DNA from: a virus
DNA: 64,000 bases
Virus record (IMG/VR): IMGVR_UViG_3300023223_001361
Location: 96,400 to 160,399 of that record
Direction: 5' to 3' (one strand)
Shown: positions 40,088-47,310 of the stretch, in pieces
Numbering within the stretch: the stretch's first letter is position 1
Layout of the letters: each line of letters starts with the position of its first letter
Notes under the pieces: model-generated
The model's database searches: none
What the model saw: only the letters and a program-made list of their open reading frames with translations
Told to the model about the DNA's origin: nothing
Made by a program: the position numbers and the translations under genes

Positions 40088-40567
40088 ATGAGTAATTTAA
40101 GAAATCACATTAGAGTAAATTGTCAATTTTGCGATAAAAATATTTCATTTCCTAATATAACTAAGCATGAAAATGCGTGTTACTTAAATCCAAAAAATAT
40201 TAGGAAATGCCCAGTTTGTGATAAAATTATCAAGAATAAAGACAGTAATACTTGTTCATATTCTTGCTCTAATACATTTTATAGAAGCGGAAGAAATGCT
40301 TCTAATTGGAATGAAGAGACATATAGAACTACTTGTTTTGAATATCATGAAAAGAAGTGTGTTATTTGTTCTGAGGAATTAATAGTAGCTGTTCATCATT
40401 TAGATGGGAATAGAGAAAATAATAAACCAGAAAATTTAATTCCTTTATGTGCAACACATCATCAATATTGGCATAGCCGATATAGATATTTAATTGAAGA
40501 TAAGGTAACTCAATATATTTTCAAATGGAAGAAAAAGAACCAAGTAAATTTACAATTAACCAAATGA
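40088..40567 (+). CDS. HNH endonuclease, free-standing
   Basis: The 159-aa protein has N-terminal zinc-finger-like pairs (CQFC, CPVCDKII, CSYSC). A C-terminal HNH core follows: CVICSEELIVAVHHLDGNRE, NNKPENLIPLCATHH. HHLDGN and the final HH supply catalytic and metal residues. Such genes are mobile homing nucleases that often sit beside tRNA genes in T4-type phages. It starts 8 nt after tRNA-Pro. Confidence 0.88.
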   Translation: MSNLRNHIRVNCQFCDKNISFPNITKHENACYLNPKNIRKCPVCDKIIKNKDSNTCSYSCSNTFYRSGRNASNWNEETYRTTCFEYHEKKCVICSEELIVAVHHLDGNRENNKPENLIPLCATHHQYWHSRYRYLIEDKVTQYIFKWKKKNQVNLQLTK

Positions 40568-40692
40568 GATTAGAAGCTTTAAAATCTTGGCAGGGATCCA
40601 AAATATTTTCAACTACTGCATCTAGAGAAATGAGATTAGCTCTTAAGCAGGTAATCAGAGAATTGGAACCGTCTAAATCAAAAAAGAAATAG
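40525..40692 (+). CDS. small hypothetical protein
   Basis: A 55-aa frame (MEEKEPSKFTINQMRLEALK) starting inside the HNH gene and ending basic (ELEPSKSKKK). Helical; no family recognised. Support is the open frame and fit. Confidence 0.45.
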   Translation: MEEKEPSKFTINQMRLEALKSWQGSKIFSTTASREMRLALKQVIRELEPSKSKKK

Positions 40693-40695
40693 ATT

Positions 40696-40845
40696 ATGAT
40701 TGATCAAAGAATTTTGCTTAAGTTGAATAAAAGAGATAAGAAAAAACTTGCCATCATAAAAGTAAGAACAGAAAAAGGTCTTCGGTTCCAACTTTATAGA
40801 TATGGAGGTGAGTGGAAAGAAATAATATGCGGCATGGAGAAGTAG
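40696..40845 (+). CDS. small basic protein, 3' end overlapping tRNA-Met
   Basis: A 49-aa frame (MIDQRILLKLNKRDKKKLAI) whose last 18 nt are the 5' end of tRNA-Met. Like the kinase/tmRNA pair, the coding end runs into an RNA gene. It may be real or chance; no family recognised. Confidence 0.4.
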   Translation: MIDQRILLKLNKRDKKKLAIIKVRTEKGLRFQLYRYGGEWKEIICGMEK

Positions 40846-40902
40846 TAACTCACCGTGTTCATAACTCGGAGATCGCAAGTGCAAATCTTGTTGCCGCTAC
40901 CA
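40828..40902 (+). tRNA. tRNA-Met (CAT), initiator-like first pair
   Basis: T1 and T72 are unpaired, then GCGGCA/TGCCGC. D arm GAG-9 nt-CTC, anticodon stem CCGTG/CTCGG with loop TTCATAA (CAT), T stem GCAAG/CTTGT with unusual loop TGCAAAT, A-CCA. The mismatched 1-72 pair is an initiator feature, but the GGG/CCC initiator anticodon stem is absent. A CAT tRNA could also be an Ile tRNA modified to lysidine. Confidence 0.8.
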
Positions 40903-40921
40903 AGTTATAATGGAGAATATT

Positions 40922-41170
40922 ATGATACCTTTAGGTAAAAAAGCGAAAGATAAAATAACTGGATTTGTTGGCATCATTATAGGTCGAGCACAATACTTGA
41001 CAGGTTGTGATCAATATGCATTAGTTGCAGAAGTAGTAGAAGCTACTTAAGGACCTGGTAAGTCTGAATGGTTTGATGAGGGCAGAGTAGAAGTTGTTGG
41101 TGCTGGGATAGAACCCTCAGAATTACAAGGGTCGATTGCAGGTGGTCCACAAAGAGATGCACCTGAGTAA
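40922..41170 (+). pseudogene. conserved-type phage gene interrupted by one TAA
   Basis: The frame encodes LGKKAKDKITGFVGIIIGRA, YLTGCDQYALVAEVVEAT, then TAA at 41048-41050. The same frame continues with GKSEWFDEGRVEVVGAGIEP and GGPQRDAPE to TAA 41170. The whole resembles a phage protein with KVxDxITGFxGI, YLTGCxQY, WxDExRLEV and GGPQRDAP blocks in one chain. No start codon follows the internal stop. It is either a nonsense-mutated gene, readthrough, or a 42-aa truncated product. Confidence 0.7.
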
Positions 41171-41187
41171 AGTTTGGAGAAAGAATT

Positions 41188-41385
41188 ATGAAAACACATA
41201 AATTAAAAACAGAACATGATTATAGTAATTTTGAAGTTTCTAATGCTATTCATGAGGTTTATGAATTACTTCAACATCTTAGAAAAAGTAATTCTTTATT
41301 CTTACAGATGTATTGTAAATCAGAAAGAATATTAGGTGATTTAGATAGAAGTAATGCTGAATATTCTTTCAAATCTAAGAAATAA
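41188..41385 (+). CDS. small hypothetical protein
   Basis: A 65-aa helical protein (MKTHKLKTEHDYSNFEVSNA) with GGAGAAAG upstream of the ATG. It contains a Tyr/Ser-rich C-terminal helix. No family recognised. Confidence 0.5.
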   Translation: MKTHKLKTEHDYSNFEVSNAIHEVYELLQHLRKSNSLFLQMYCKSERILGDLDRSNAEYSFKSKK

Positions 41386-41431
41386 TTTTATAATGAATAA
41401 AGAAACAGAAGTGTTTAATAAAGTTGTTAAC

Positions 41432-41459
41432 GAAGGTCCGATCCCTTCTCTCCCAGCCA
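41432..41459 (+). other. tRNA 3' half (fragment)
   Basis: A T arm GAAGG-TCCGATC-CCTTC followed by TCTCCCA-G-CCA is exactly a tRNA 3' end. No matching 5' acceptor strand (TGGGAGA) or anticodon arm precedes it. It is a remnant of a deleted tRNA or, less likely, half of a split one. Confidence 0.6.
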
Positions 41460-41461
41460 AC

Positions 41462-41556
41462 GGAAGTGTAAGCCGAAAGATTCTGGGTAGCGGTGGTCGC
41501 CTTGAAAGCGAAGTGTCTTAACCGACGTGTGGGTTCGAATCCTACCACTTCCGCCA
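41462..41556 (+). tRNA. tRNA-Ser (TGA), CCA encoded
   Basis: Acceptor GGAAGTG/CACTTCC, anticodon stem TCGC/GCGA with loop CTTGAAA (TGA), long class II variable arm, T loop TTCGAAT, G-CCA. Confidence 0.9.
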
Positions 41557-41559
41557 TTT

Positions 41560-41647
41560 GGAAACTTGGCAGAGCGGTTTATTGCGCTGGTTTGCTAAAT
41601 CAGTAAGTGTAAAAGCTTCATAGGTTCGAATCCTATAGTTTCCGCCA
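41560..41647 (+). tRNA. tRNA-Ser (GCT), CCA encoded
   Basis: Acceptor GGAAACT/AGTTTCC, anticodon stem CTGGT/ATCAG with loop TTGCTAA (GCT), long variable arm, T stem ATAGG/CCTAT with loop TTCGAAT, G-CCA. Three nt after the other serine tRNA. Confidence 0.92.
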
Positions 41648-41649
41648 TA

Positions 41650-41755
41650 TGCGAGTTGGTGAATAATCCAGCGAAAGGCTTTAGATCGAGTAGTGAAATC
41701 ACGCTGGTAGTTCATAACCAGTATAGAGTATAACGGGAAAACTCGCTCGCGACCA
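41650..41755 (+). ncRNA. tRNA-like RNA with CCA, noncanonical body
   Basis: TGCGAGT (41650-41656) pairs with GCTCGCG (41745-41751) before A-CCA. CTGGT/ACCAG encloses a CAT-containing 8-nt loop. CCAGCG (41669-41674) can instead pair with CGCTGG (41702-41707) around a GTGA/TCAC hairpin. The expected T arm is replaced by GAGT-11 nt-ACTC. At 106 nt it is too long and too irregular for a normal tRNA: a decayed tRNA-Met or a distinct tRNA-like RNA. Confidence 0.55.
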
Positions 41756-41830
41756 GTTTTAAGTTAGAGATGGAAAAATGAAAAGTAAAGTTAGAAATTC
41801 AAATACAGAAAGTGAACGAGAACCCAATAA

Positions 41831-41906
41831 GGGTCCATCGTCTACGCTGGTTAGGATACTTGGCTTTCACCCAGGAGAAGTGGGATCGTCGCCGCTGGAC
41901 CTACCA
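41831..41906 (+). tRNA. tRNA-Glu (TTC), CCA encoded
   Basis: Acceptor GGGTCCA/TGGACCT, anticodon stem CTTGG/CCAGG with loop CTTTCAC (TTC), A-CCA. The T arm is weak (GTGG/CCGC around GATCGTCG), so function may be reduced. Confidence 0.8.
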
Positions 41907-41940
41907 TTTTTTCTTATTATCGATACGCTGTATAATATAC

Positions 41941-42026
41941 GGGGTATCGCCAGAGTGGGAGCTGTGAGCGGTCTGTAAAATCGCTGTCTTAGGACTAGGA
42001 AGGTTCGATTCCTTCATGCCCCACCA
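41941..42026 (+). tRNA. tRNA-Tyr (GTA), CCA encoded
   Basis: Acceptor GGGGTAT/ATGCCCC, anticodon stem GCGGT/ATCGC with loop CTGTAAA (GTA), long variable arm, T stem GAAGG/CCTTC with loop TTCGATT, A-CCA. TATAAT at 41929-41934 upstream could be a -10 element. Confidence 0.93.
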
Positions 42027-42044
42027 ATTAAGATTTACTTTTTT

Positions 42045-42281
42045 ATGTTGATGATTAAAGTTCAAAATAGTTCCGAATTTTCTAAAGCAGTTGAGAAGAT
42101 AGTAAACGATACTGATTATAATTATCTTGAAGCTATTTTACAGTATGCCCAATCTAGAGGTATAGAACTTGAAAGTGTTCCAAAACTTTTAACCCAAAAA
42201 CTTAAAGTTGAATTAGAAAAAGAATCCTATGACATGAATCGTCTAGGGAAAAAACCAAGCTCTTTGCCTGTGGATGATTAG
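42045..42281 (+). CDS. gp33: late transcription coactivator gp33-like
   Basis: The 78-aa protein has FSKAVEKIVNDTDYNYLEAI, then YAQSRGIELESVPKLLTQKL and VELEKESYDMNRL. This matches the short marine T4-type gp33 pattern (T4 gp33 is 112 aa). gp33 links host RNA polymerase to the sliding clamp and, with sigma gp55, activates TATAAATA promoters. Position before gp59 and gp32 is the T4 gene order, which strengthens the call. Confidence 0.82.
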   Translation: MLMIKVQNSSEFSKAVEKIVNDTDYNYLEAILQYAQSRGIELESVPKLLTQKLKVELEKESYDMNRLGKKPSSLPVDD

Positions 42282-42483
42282 TATATTTTTGAAATTGCTC
42301 ATTACTGTTTTTCATTTAATGTTTTCTATTTGTTTTATGGTATGTTTGATGAGGCCTGGAAAACAACCAGAAAATAAGTTTGAACGTTTTTGTGAAAACT
42401 TTACTTTTACTGTTCTTTGCGGTGCTGGTATTTTGTGTATGGGATTATTGACTATTGGTTGGTGGAGGTGGTTAATTTCTTAA
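42274..42483 (+). CDS. small two-helix membrane protein
   Basis: The 69-aa protein has hydrophobic segments at about residues 3-21 (SIFLKLLITVFHLMFSICF) and 45-64 (FTVLCGAGILCMGLLTIGWW), separated by a short charged loop. It overlaps the gp33 stop by 8 nt and abuts gp59. Function unknown. Confidence 0.6.
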   Translation: MISIFLKLLITVFHLMFSICFMVCLMRPGKQPENKFERFCENFTFTVLCGAGILCMGLLTIGWWRWLIS

Positions 42484-43098
42484 ATGAGTAAGATAACTCC
42501 TTTTGAATGTTACAAAATGTATATTGCATTGAAGACTCATTTCAATAACGAGAAATATGATTACCAAAAATTAAATGGCAGAGTAAGAGCAAATAAAGAT
42601 TCATTTGAAAAAAGAAATGATAAAGCTTTTTTTTATCGTTTAGTAAAAAAATACGATGACAAGAAATTTTTAGAACATTTTTTTGTAGCTAATTTCGTTG
42701 AAAATAATGGTATGTGGATAGGTGATGCTGTTGAAGAAGATGCAAATAATGTCTATCTGGAATGGAGAAAGAAAACTGATAGTATTGGATATATGTTTCG
42801 AGAAGATATGAAAATTCTTCTTGGGAAGATATCTGGTAAAAAGGTAGCTGCGATTTATGAAGTTCTAGATGGTCAACATCCTTTATTTTTGAAATCCGTT
42901 CTGGAGAAAGATATTTCATTTGAGACATTTACGATATTACTTACTATCGTATCTGATAAGTTTAAGAATGAAGCCCTTAGCGATAGGATAGAAGATGAGA
43001 TAATTTGGCCGGAATATCGGAAAAAAGCCGAGAAATATCAACCATTTTTGGATATCGAATCGGTCCGATTTAGACAGATAATATACGATTTAACTTGA
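42484..43098 (+). CDS. gp59: helicase loader gp59-like
   Basis: The 204-aa protein (T4 gp59 is 217) begins ITPFECYKMYIALKTHFNNE, then YDYQKLNGRVRANKDSFEKR, AFFYRLVKKY and FFVANFVENNGMWIGD, all in gp59 order. It loads the gp41 helicase on gp32-coated forks. It lies between gp33 and gp32 as in T4. Confidence 0.88.
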   Translation: MSKITPFECYKMYIALKTHFNNEKYDYQKLNGRVRANKDSFEKRNDKAFFYRLVKKYDDKKFLEHFFVANFVENNGMWIGDAVEEDANNVYLEWRKKTDSIGYMFREDMKILLGKISGKKVAAIYEVLDGQHPLFLKSVLEKDISFETFTILLTIVSDKFKNEALSDRIEDEIIWPEYRKKAEKYQPFLDIESVRFRQIIYDLT

Positions 43099-43122
43099 CA
43101 AAAATCATAAATATGGTATAAT
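43095..43122 (+). promoter_or_regulatory. sigma70-type promoter for gp32
   Basis: TTGACA (43095-43100), 16-nt spacer, TATAAT (43117-43122). The leader to the gp32 start at 43200 is about 70 nt and AT-rich; gp32 of T4 is autoregulated at its leader, so control here is plausible. Confidence 0.8.
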
Positions 43123-43199
43123 ATTTGCATAAATTAATTCGTCATTTGTTTTTGTGAAATAGTCGAATACTAAAAATACACTGAATAAGGAAAAATACT

Positions 43200-44123
43200 A
43201 TGTCCAAGTCATTTAGCCAACTACGTAAAAACCGTAATAGTCGTCTGCAAGAATTAAATAAAGCAGTCGACGAAGAAAAAACACCCTCATATAAACAAAA
43301 CGATGATCGTTTTTGGAAGTTAACCAGAGATGATGCAGGGAATGGTTCTGCTCTTATTCGTTTTTTGGATGCCCCAAAAGATGAAGATTGGGCATGGGTT
43401 CGTTATTTTGATCATGGATTCCAAGGTCCTGGTGGATGGTTTATTGAGAAGTCTTTGACGACAATCGGTAAATCAGATCCGGTCAGTGAACTTAATCGTT
43501 CTTTATTTCAAACTGGAATCAAAGCTAATGAGGAGCAAGCTCGTGAGCAGAAAAGACGTTTACATTATGTTTCTAATATTCTTGTTATAAAGGATCCTAA
43601 GAATTCGGATAATGATGGTAAGGTTTTTCTTTTCCGATATGGAAAGAAAATCTTTGAATTGCTTCAAGGTGTAATGTCACCTGAAACTGATGAGCTAGAT
43701 CCAGATAATACTCCAGATGAAATTAATCCATTTTGTATGTGGGAAGGTGCGAATCTTAAACTTCGGGTTCGAATGGCTGATAAGTATCCAGCTTATGATA
43801 AGTCTTCTTTTGAAGATTGTTCTGCAATTTTTCCGAAAGATGATGCTCAATATGAAAAGCTTTGGGAAAGTCAACATTCACTTCAAGATTTAATTTCTGA
43901 AGATAAGTTTAAAACTTATGAACAGTTGCAAGCAAGACTTAATAGAGTTTTGGGAACTGGTCTTCCTGATGTTTCCAGGAATGTAAAAGCCGAAACTTCA
44001 ACTATTACTTCAGCAACCGTTGAAGAAGTTGAGTTAGATGATGCTGAAGATTTGGGTGATAGTGGTGATGAAACCGAGGCTGAAGGTCTTGAGTTTCTAG
44101 AAAAGTTAGCTGCTGATAGTTAA
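43200..44123 (+). CDS. gp32: single-stranded DNA-binding protein gp32-like
   Basis: The 307-aa protein (T4 gp32 is 301) has the basic N-terminal FSQLRKNRNSRLQELNKAVD for cooperativity and the core FWKLTRDDAGNGSALIRFLD. GGWFIEKSLTTIGK, LHYVSNILVIKDPKNSDNDG and KVFLFRYGKKIFELL follow, with a very acidic C-terminus (ELDDAEDLGDSGDETEAEG) for partner binding. It coats ssDNA during replication and recombination. Confidence 0.93.
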   Translation: MSKSFSQLRKNRNSRLQELNKAVDEEKTPSYKQNDDRFWKLTRDDAGNGSALIRFLDAPKDEDWAWVRYFDHGFQGPGGWFIEKSLTTIGKSDPVSELNRSLFQTGIKANEEQAREQKRRLHYVSNILVIKDPKNSDNDGKVFLFRYGKKIFELLQGVMSPETDELDPDNTPDEINPFCMWEGANLKLRVRMADKYPAYDKSSFEDCSAIFPKDDAQYEKLWESQHSLQDLISEDKFKTYEQLQARLNRVLGTGLPDVSRNVKAETSTITSATVEEVELDDAEDLGDSGDETEAEGLEFLEKLAADS

Positions 44124-44131
44124 TAAATTTT

Positions 44132-44294
44132 ACCAGATGTGGTTAGTACAGAATTCGGATGTAAACTTGGTTTTACCCATGCCTGTTCTCTGGAAAATCG
44201 TTGGTCGGAATAATCCATATTAGATTAGTTAAAACCGGTAACAAGGTATGGATTAATGTAACTGAGTCAGTGGAAGCTCAGACATCTGGTTTTT
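44132..44294 (+). ncRNA. candidate structured RNA or complex terminator after gp32
   Basis: The 169-nt gap between convergent genes folds well on paper. Closing helix ACCAGATGT (44132-44140)/ACATCTGGT (44282-44290), 9 of 9. Hairpin GTAAA/TTTAC at 44161-44176. CCATGCC-TGTT (44177-44187) pairs with AACA-A-GGTATGG (44240-44251), 11 pairs with one bulge. Hairpin CTGAG/CTCAG at 44262-44281 abuts the closing helix. A T-run (44290-44294) follows. No open frame of note. Strand could be either; polarity fits plus. Confidence 0.6.
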
Positions 44295-46878
44295 ATCCTA
44301 CGTGTTGGGAATCTGTTAGGCGCTGAATAGTACCTTCTTGATGTCTTAGACCTTGTTGATTTACTGTAGTTCTACTAGTATTAATATTCTTATTGTTGCT
44401 AGTATTAATGAGGTTTCCTCCCCCTTGATTAGCCGCTTTAACGTTTTTTGCACTTTGTAATCCAAGATTTTGTTCAATAGTATCTAATAGCGCAAGTTTA
44501 CCCCTAACCAATCCTTCCGCATCGAAGCTGGCTATCTTTGAAGATAAGTCTCCACCGCCAAGTCCTTCTAAGCCTGCTGTTAATGAACTACCAGGTTGTC
44601 CAAAAATATTCCCAAGTGATCCAGATGGTAGAAAACTAGTTGTTGGACCTAATCCACTAATTCCACTGCCAGCTTTAGCTATTTGGATTGCTTCGGGAGC
44701 TCCACCGGTTGTTTGAGATAATCGACCTAATTTATAATATTCACTAATAGATGTTCCAAAGCCATCACGAAAAGCTTGTCCACTTCTTATCAAATTGGCT
44801 GCCTTTCTGACTCCTCCCAAATGAGCAGCAAATAATGCTCCAGCAATATCTTCTGCTGAAGAAGTGTTTGTGATTATTCCCATTTTTTTGAGTCTATTGA
44901 AGTTTATATCTGTGAATTTTTTAAAAGCTGTTTCTTGGATTTGGGGATCATTCAAAAAAGTTGTAAGTCCACCTTCTATGGTCCAGTTTCGTGGATCAGC
45001 TAATACTTTGGCAACTCTTCCTTTCTTCGAAGCACCTTTTTTTAGTAAACCAACATCTTCTAAAGCAGTATGACCAAATTGATATTTTCCAGCAAATCCA
45101 AATTTATTTTGAATGTTATATTTTCCACCACTTTCTCTTTGACCTAAAGTTTCCCTAAAAGCATCAAAATTAAATTCACTCGGAACAGATGTTGGAGGTT
45201 CTCTAGTTAGTTCATCTCTTTTTCCCCCAAATGTTTCTTGGGGTTCGGCTCTAGAAGCTATTTGTTTATCTTCTGTTTCAAATACTTCTCTTGCAGTAGC
45301 CATTGAGGCTGCTGGACCTATAGATTTCTTTTTAGAACTGAGAAGTTTTCTCTTTGTTTCTATTTCTATTTTTGCTTTTTTTACTGCAAATTCTCTGTCG
45401 TTAATGGCACCTTGTTCTAATAATCTTTGTAGAGCTTGTAACCTTCTTTCTTTACCTTCAATTATTTTAATGCCTTCTCCTTTCTTTGGCTTAACTGGAG
45501 TTGGTTTAGGCGGTGCTGGCGGTATCGAAACTGGATCTAGATTTCTTGTTGGTGTGGTTTGAACTGCTGAAATTAAACGAGAAGGTATGGCCCAGTCCGG
45601 AAGCCATTTTTGCATAAAACCAACAACTCTTTTTGGAATAGCTGTTAAAAAGTCGGCTATTTTACCAATACCATTTTTGATGGAATTGATAAGTGTATCT
45701 AATCTTTTTTTGCCAACAATTTCTTCTAGCTTCATTTGGGCTATATTTACAGCATTAGTTATGGTATCCCACACACTTCCAAAGAAATCTTTAATTAGAT
45801 TTAAACCAGTGAAAAAGTTATCCTTAACATCGATTGCGAAATCTTTAATAATACCTAGACCTGCTTTGAAATCATTCCAAATATCATTTATGAAATTAGA
45901 TATTCCTTGGATCCCATTCATAAATTGAGTCCATTTACCCACAATAAATTCTTCGGACGCAAGGAGTGCGTCAAATATTGTATTTCGGATAGTTATAATG
46001 AAATCTGAAATTGCAACAAAAATATCTTTGAAGAGTAGAAAAGCACCTTCCAATCGTTCCATAGAAAATTGCCAGAATAAATTAATTTCATCTAATATTG
46101 CAACTCCGTTGTCCCAAAATTCAATTACTTTATTTAAACTATTCTGAAACTTTTCTTGAAATTCTTTTAGGTTTTTGACAATATCATCCATACTGATATT
46201 TTTTAAATCATTAACCCATTTTTGGATTCTATCTGGTCGAATTAAAAAGAGAATACCAGCAAGTGCTGCAAGAAGCCCTCCAGCAATTGCAAATTTTTTA
46301 AGACCACGAATTATGCCGGATAAGAAACTTTCTTTTTCCTTTTCTTCCTTTTCTTCTGTTTTCGTACCTTCTTCAACTTTTCTTCTTGATTCTCTTTTAT
46401 CTTCGATACCCTGAAATAATTGTTCTCTTTGAGATTCGGCTGCTTCATTTTGAATATTAATCATTTCAAATAGTAGTTCATTACTGAAATCTACAGTACT
46501 TAAAATTTCCGCGAGAATACCATTATTATTTCCTTTTCCAAAGAGTTCCCTATCTTGATTTTGTTGCTCTTTAAGTTGTTCCCGAAGTTTCTCTAATTCA
46601 TTAGTAGTGTTTTTTTGCTCGTCAGTTTGCGCTTGCGCTGCATCTTCAGCAGCTTCTCTAGCAGCTTTTGTTTCTTTGACAGCATCACTAACAGTACCAA
46701 ATACTGTTTCGATAGAACTAGCTATTGTTGCCCCAATAGGACCACCACCAACTCTAAGGATATTAAGTGGATTAGCGGCTGCAACTACAGTTTTCGCAGC
46801 ACCTTTGACGGTTCCAACTGCCGACTCACCAATTTTCCCAACAATTCTTCGAGTCACACCCGGTACGTTATTTGCCAT
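44293..46878 (-). CDS. tail tape-measure/hub protein with peptidoglycan-hydrolase domain
   Basis: In this 861-aa protein residues 1-90 are Ala/Gly-rich helices and 90-185 a charged coiled coil. A transmembrane-like segment lies at 196-213. Long helical repeats follow to about 400 (WNDFKAGLGIIKDFAIDVKD). A Pro-rich linker leads to a second coiled coil. At about 566-715 is a lysozyme/SLT-like domain (RETLGQRESGGKYNIQNKFG, AGKYQFGHTALEDVGL). The Glu in QRESGG is the likely catalytic residue. A gp29-like length-determining role fits its position and helical content. Placed last in the minus-strand operon. Confidence 0.7.
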   Translation of the reverse strand: MANNVPGVTRRIVGKIGESAVGTVKGAAKTVVAAANPLNILRVGGGPIGATIASSIETVFGTVSDAVKETKAAREAAEDAAQAQTDEQKNTTNELEKLREQLKEQQNQDRELFGKGNNNGILAEILSTVDFSNELLFEMINIQNEAAESQREQLFQGIEDKRESRRKVEEGTKTEEKEEKEKESFLSGIIRGLKKFAIAGGLLAALAGILFLIRPDRIQKWVNDLKNISMDDIVKNLKEFQEKFQNSLNKVIEFWDNGVAILDEINLFWQFSMERLEGAFLLFKDIFVAISDFIITIRNTIFDALLASEEFIVGKWTQFMNGIQGISNFINDIWNDFKAGLGIIKDFAIDVKDNFFTGLNLIKDFFGSVWDTITNAVNIAQMKLEEIVGKKRLDTLINSIKNGIGKIADFLTAIPKRVVGFMQKWLPDWAIPSRLISAVQTTPTRNLDPVSIPPAPPKPTPVKPKKGEGIKIIEGKERRLQALQRLLEQGAINDREFAVKKAKIEIETKRKLLSSKKKSIGPAASMATAREVFETEDKQIASRAEPQETFGGKRDELTREPPTSVPSEFNFDAFRETLGQRESGGKYNIQNKFGFAGKYQFGHTALEDVGLLKKGASKKGRVAKVLADPRNWTIEGGLTTFLNDPQIQETAFKKFTDINFNRLKKMGIITNTSSAEDIAGALFAAHLGGVRKAANLIRSGQAFRDGFGTSISEYYKLGRLSQTTGGAPEAIQIAKAGSGISGLGPTTSFLPSGSLGNIFGQPGSSLTAGLEGLGGGDLSSKIASFDAEGLVRGKLALLDTIEQNLGLQSAKNVKAANQGGGNLINTSNNKNINTSRTTVNQQGLRHQEGTIQRLTDSQHVG

Positions 46879-47123
46879 TAGTTCTCTTCTTCTATTCCTG
46901 GAGCTTTCTTGATATCATCTAGTGTCGAAAAGCCCACATAAGCACCTATAATTGATGCCATTACTGTAAAAAACCATCCTATTAATTCGCTAAGCAAAGC
47001 TAATCTATCATTAGGGATTTTAAACATAGCAATAGCCATAACGATAAAAATCGCTATAAGACATAACCATGCCATTCTTCTCCGGTTTTTCCATCTTCCT
47101 TTAGATAGATTATTTGTTCCCAT
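46878..47123 (-). CDS. small two-helix membrane protein, holin-like
   Basis: In this 81-aa protein a basic N-terminus (KGRWKNRRRMAW) is followed by two hydrophobic helices (residues 18-34 and 44-66, LIGWFFTVMASIIGAYVGFS). The stop and start both overlap neighbours. Two-helix proteins of this look in tail operons are often called holins, but without a lysis neighbour this is only a possibility. Confidence 0.6.
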   Translation of the reverse strand: MGTNNLSKGRWKNRRRMAWLCLIAIFIVMAIAMFKIPNDRLALLSELIGWFFTVMASIIGAYVGFSTLDDIKKAPGIEEEN

Positions 47124-47281
47124 TATTTCATTTTATTCATTTCTTGTTGAATTCTTTTATTTTCATTGTCGATCCATTTCGCCAATAAATCTACATAGAT
47201 ATCTCTTTCCCAAGGCATCATATTATCCAGCTCTGTTAAACTATATTTATGTTGCTGCATCATGTGGAAGTTTGTGAGCAT
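47123..47281 (-). CDS. tail-assembly chaperone -1-frame extension (gp51-like candidate)
   Basis: The frame encodes 52 residues from ATG 47281 (MLTNFHMMQQHKYSLTELDN, then MMPWERDIYVDLLAKWI). It stays open upstream through LQHETIGSL into the end of the gene at 47311. The sequence MMPWERDIYV and helix order are those of the second member of phage tail-chaperone pairs, normally made by frameshift from the upstream gene. The start ATG lacks a good ribosome site, favouring fusion expression. Confidence 0.65.
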   Translation of the reverse strand: MLTNFHMMQQHKYSLTELDNMMPWERDIYVDLLAKWIDNENKRIQQEMNKMK

Positions 47282-47310
47282 CAAACTTCCAATAGTCTCA
47301 TGTTGCAGCC

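Noticed and set aside
41394-41522. 43-aa frame across the tRNA 3' fragment and tRNA-Ser
   Set aside because: Its sequence is explained by the tRNA features; no separate ribosome site.
41778-41978. 66-aa frame MKSKVRNSNTESEREPNKG onward
   Set aside because: It runs straight through tRNA-Glu and towards tRNA-Tyr; the purine-rich run upstream is weak, and the translated tRNA part has no protein-like character.
45587-46912. Plus-strand frames of up to 113 aa opposite the tape-measure gene
   Set aside because: They are antisense shadows, hydrophobic or Ser/Phe-rich by complement of helical repeats, and lack ribosome sites.
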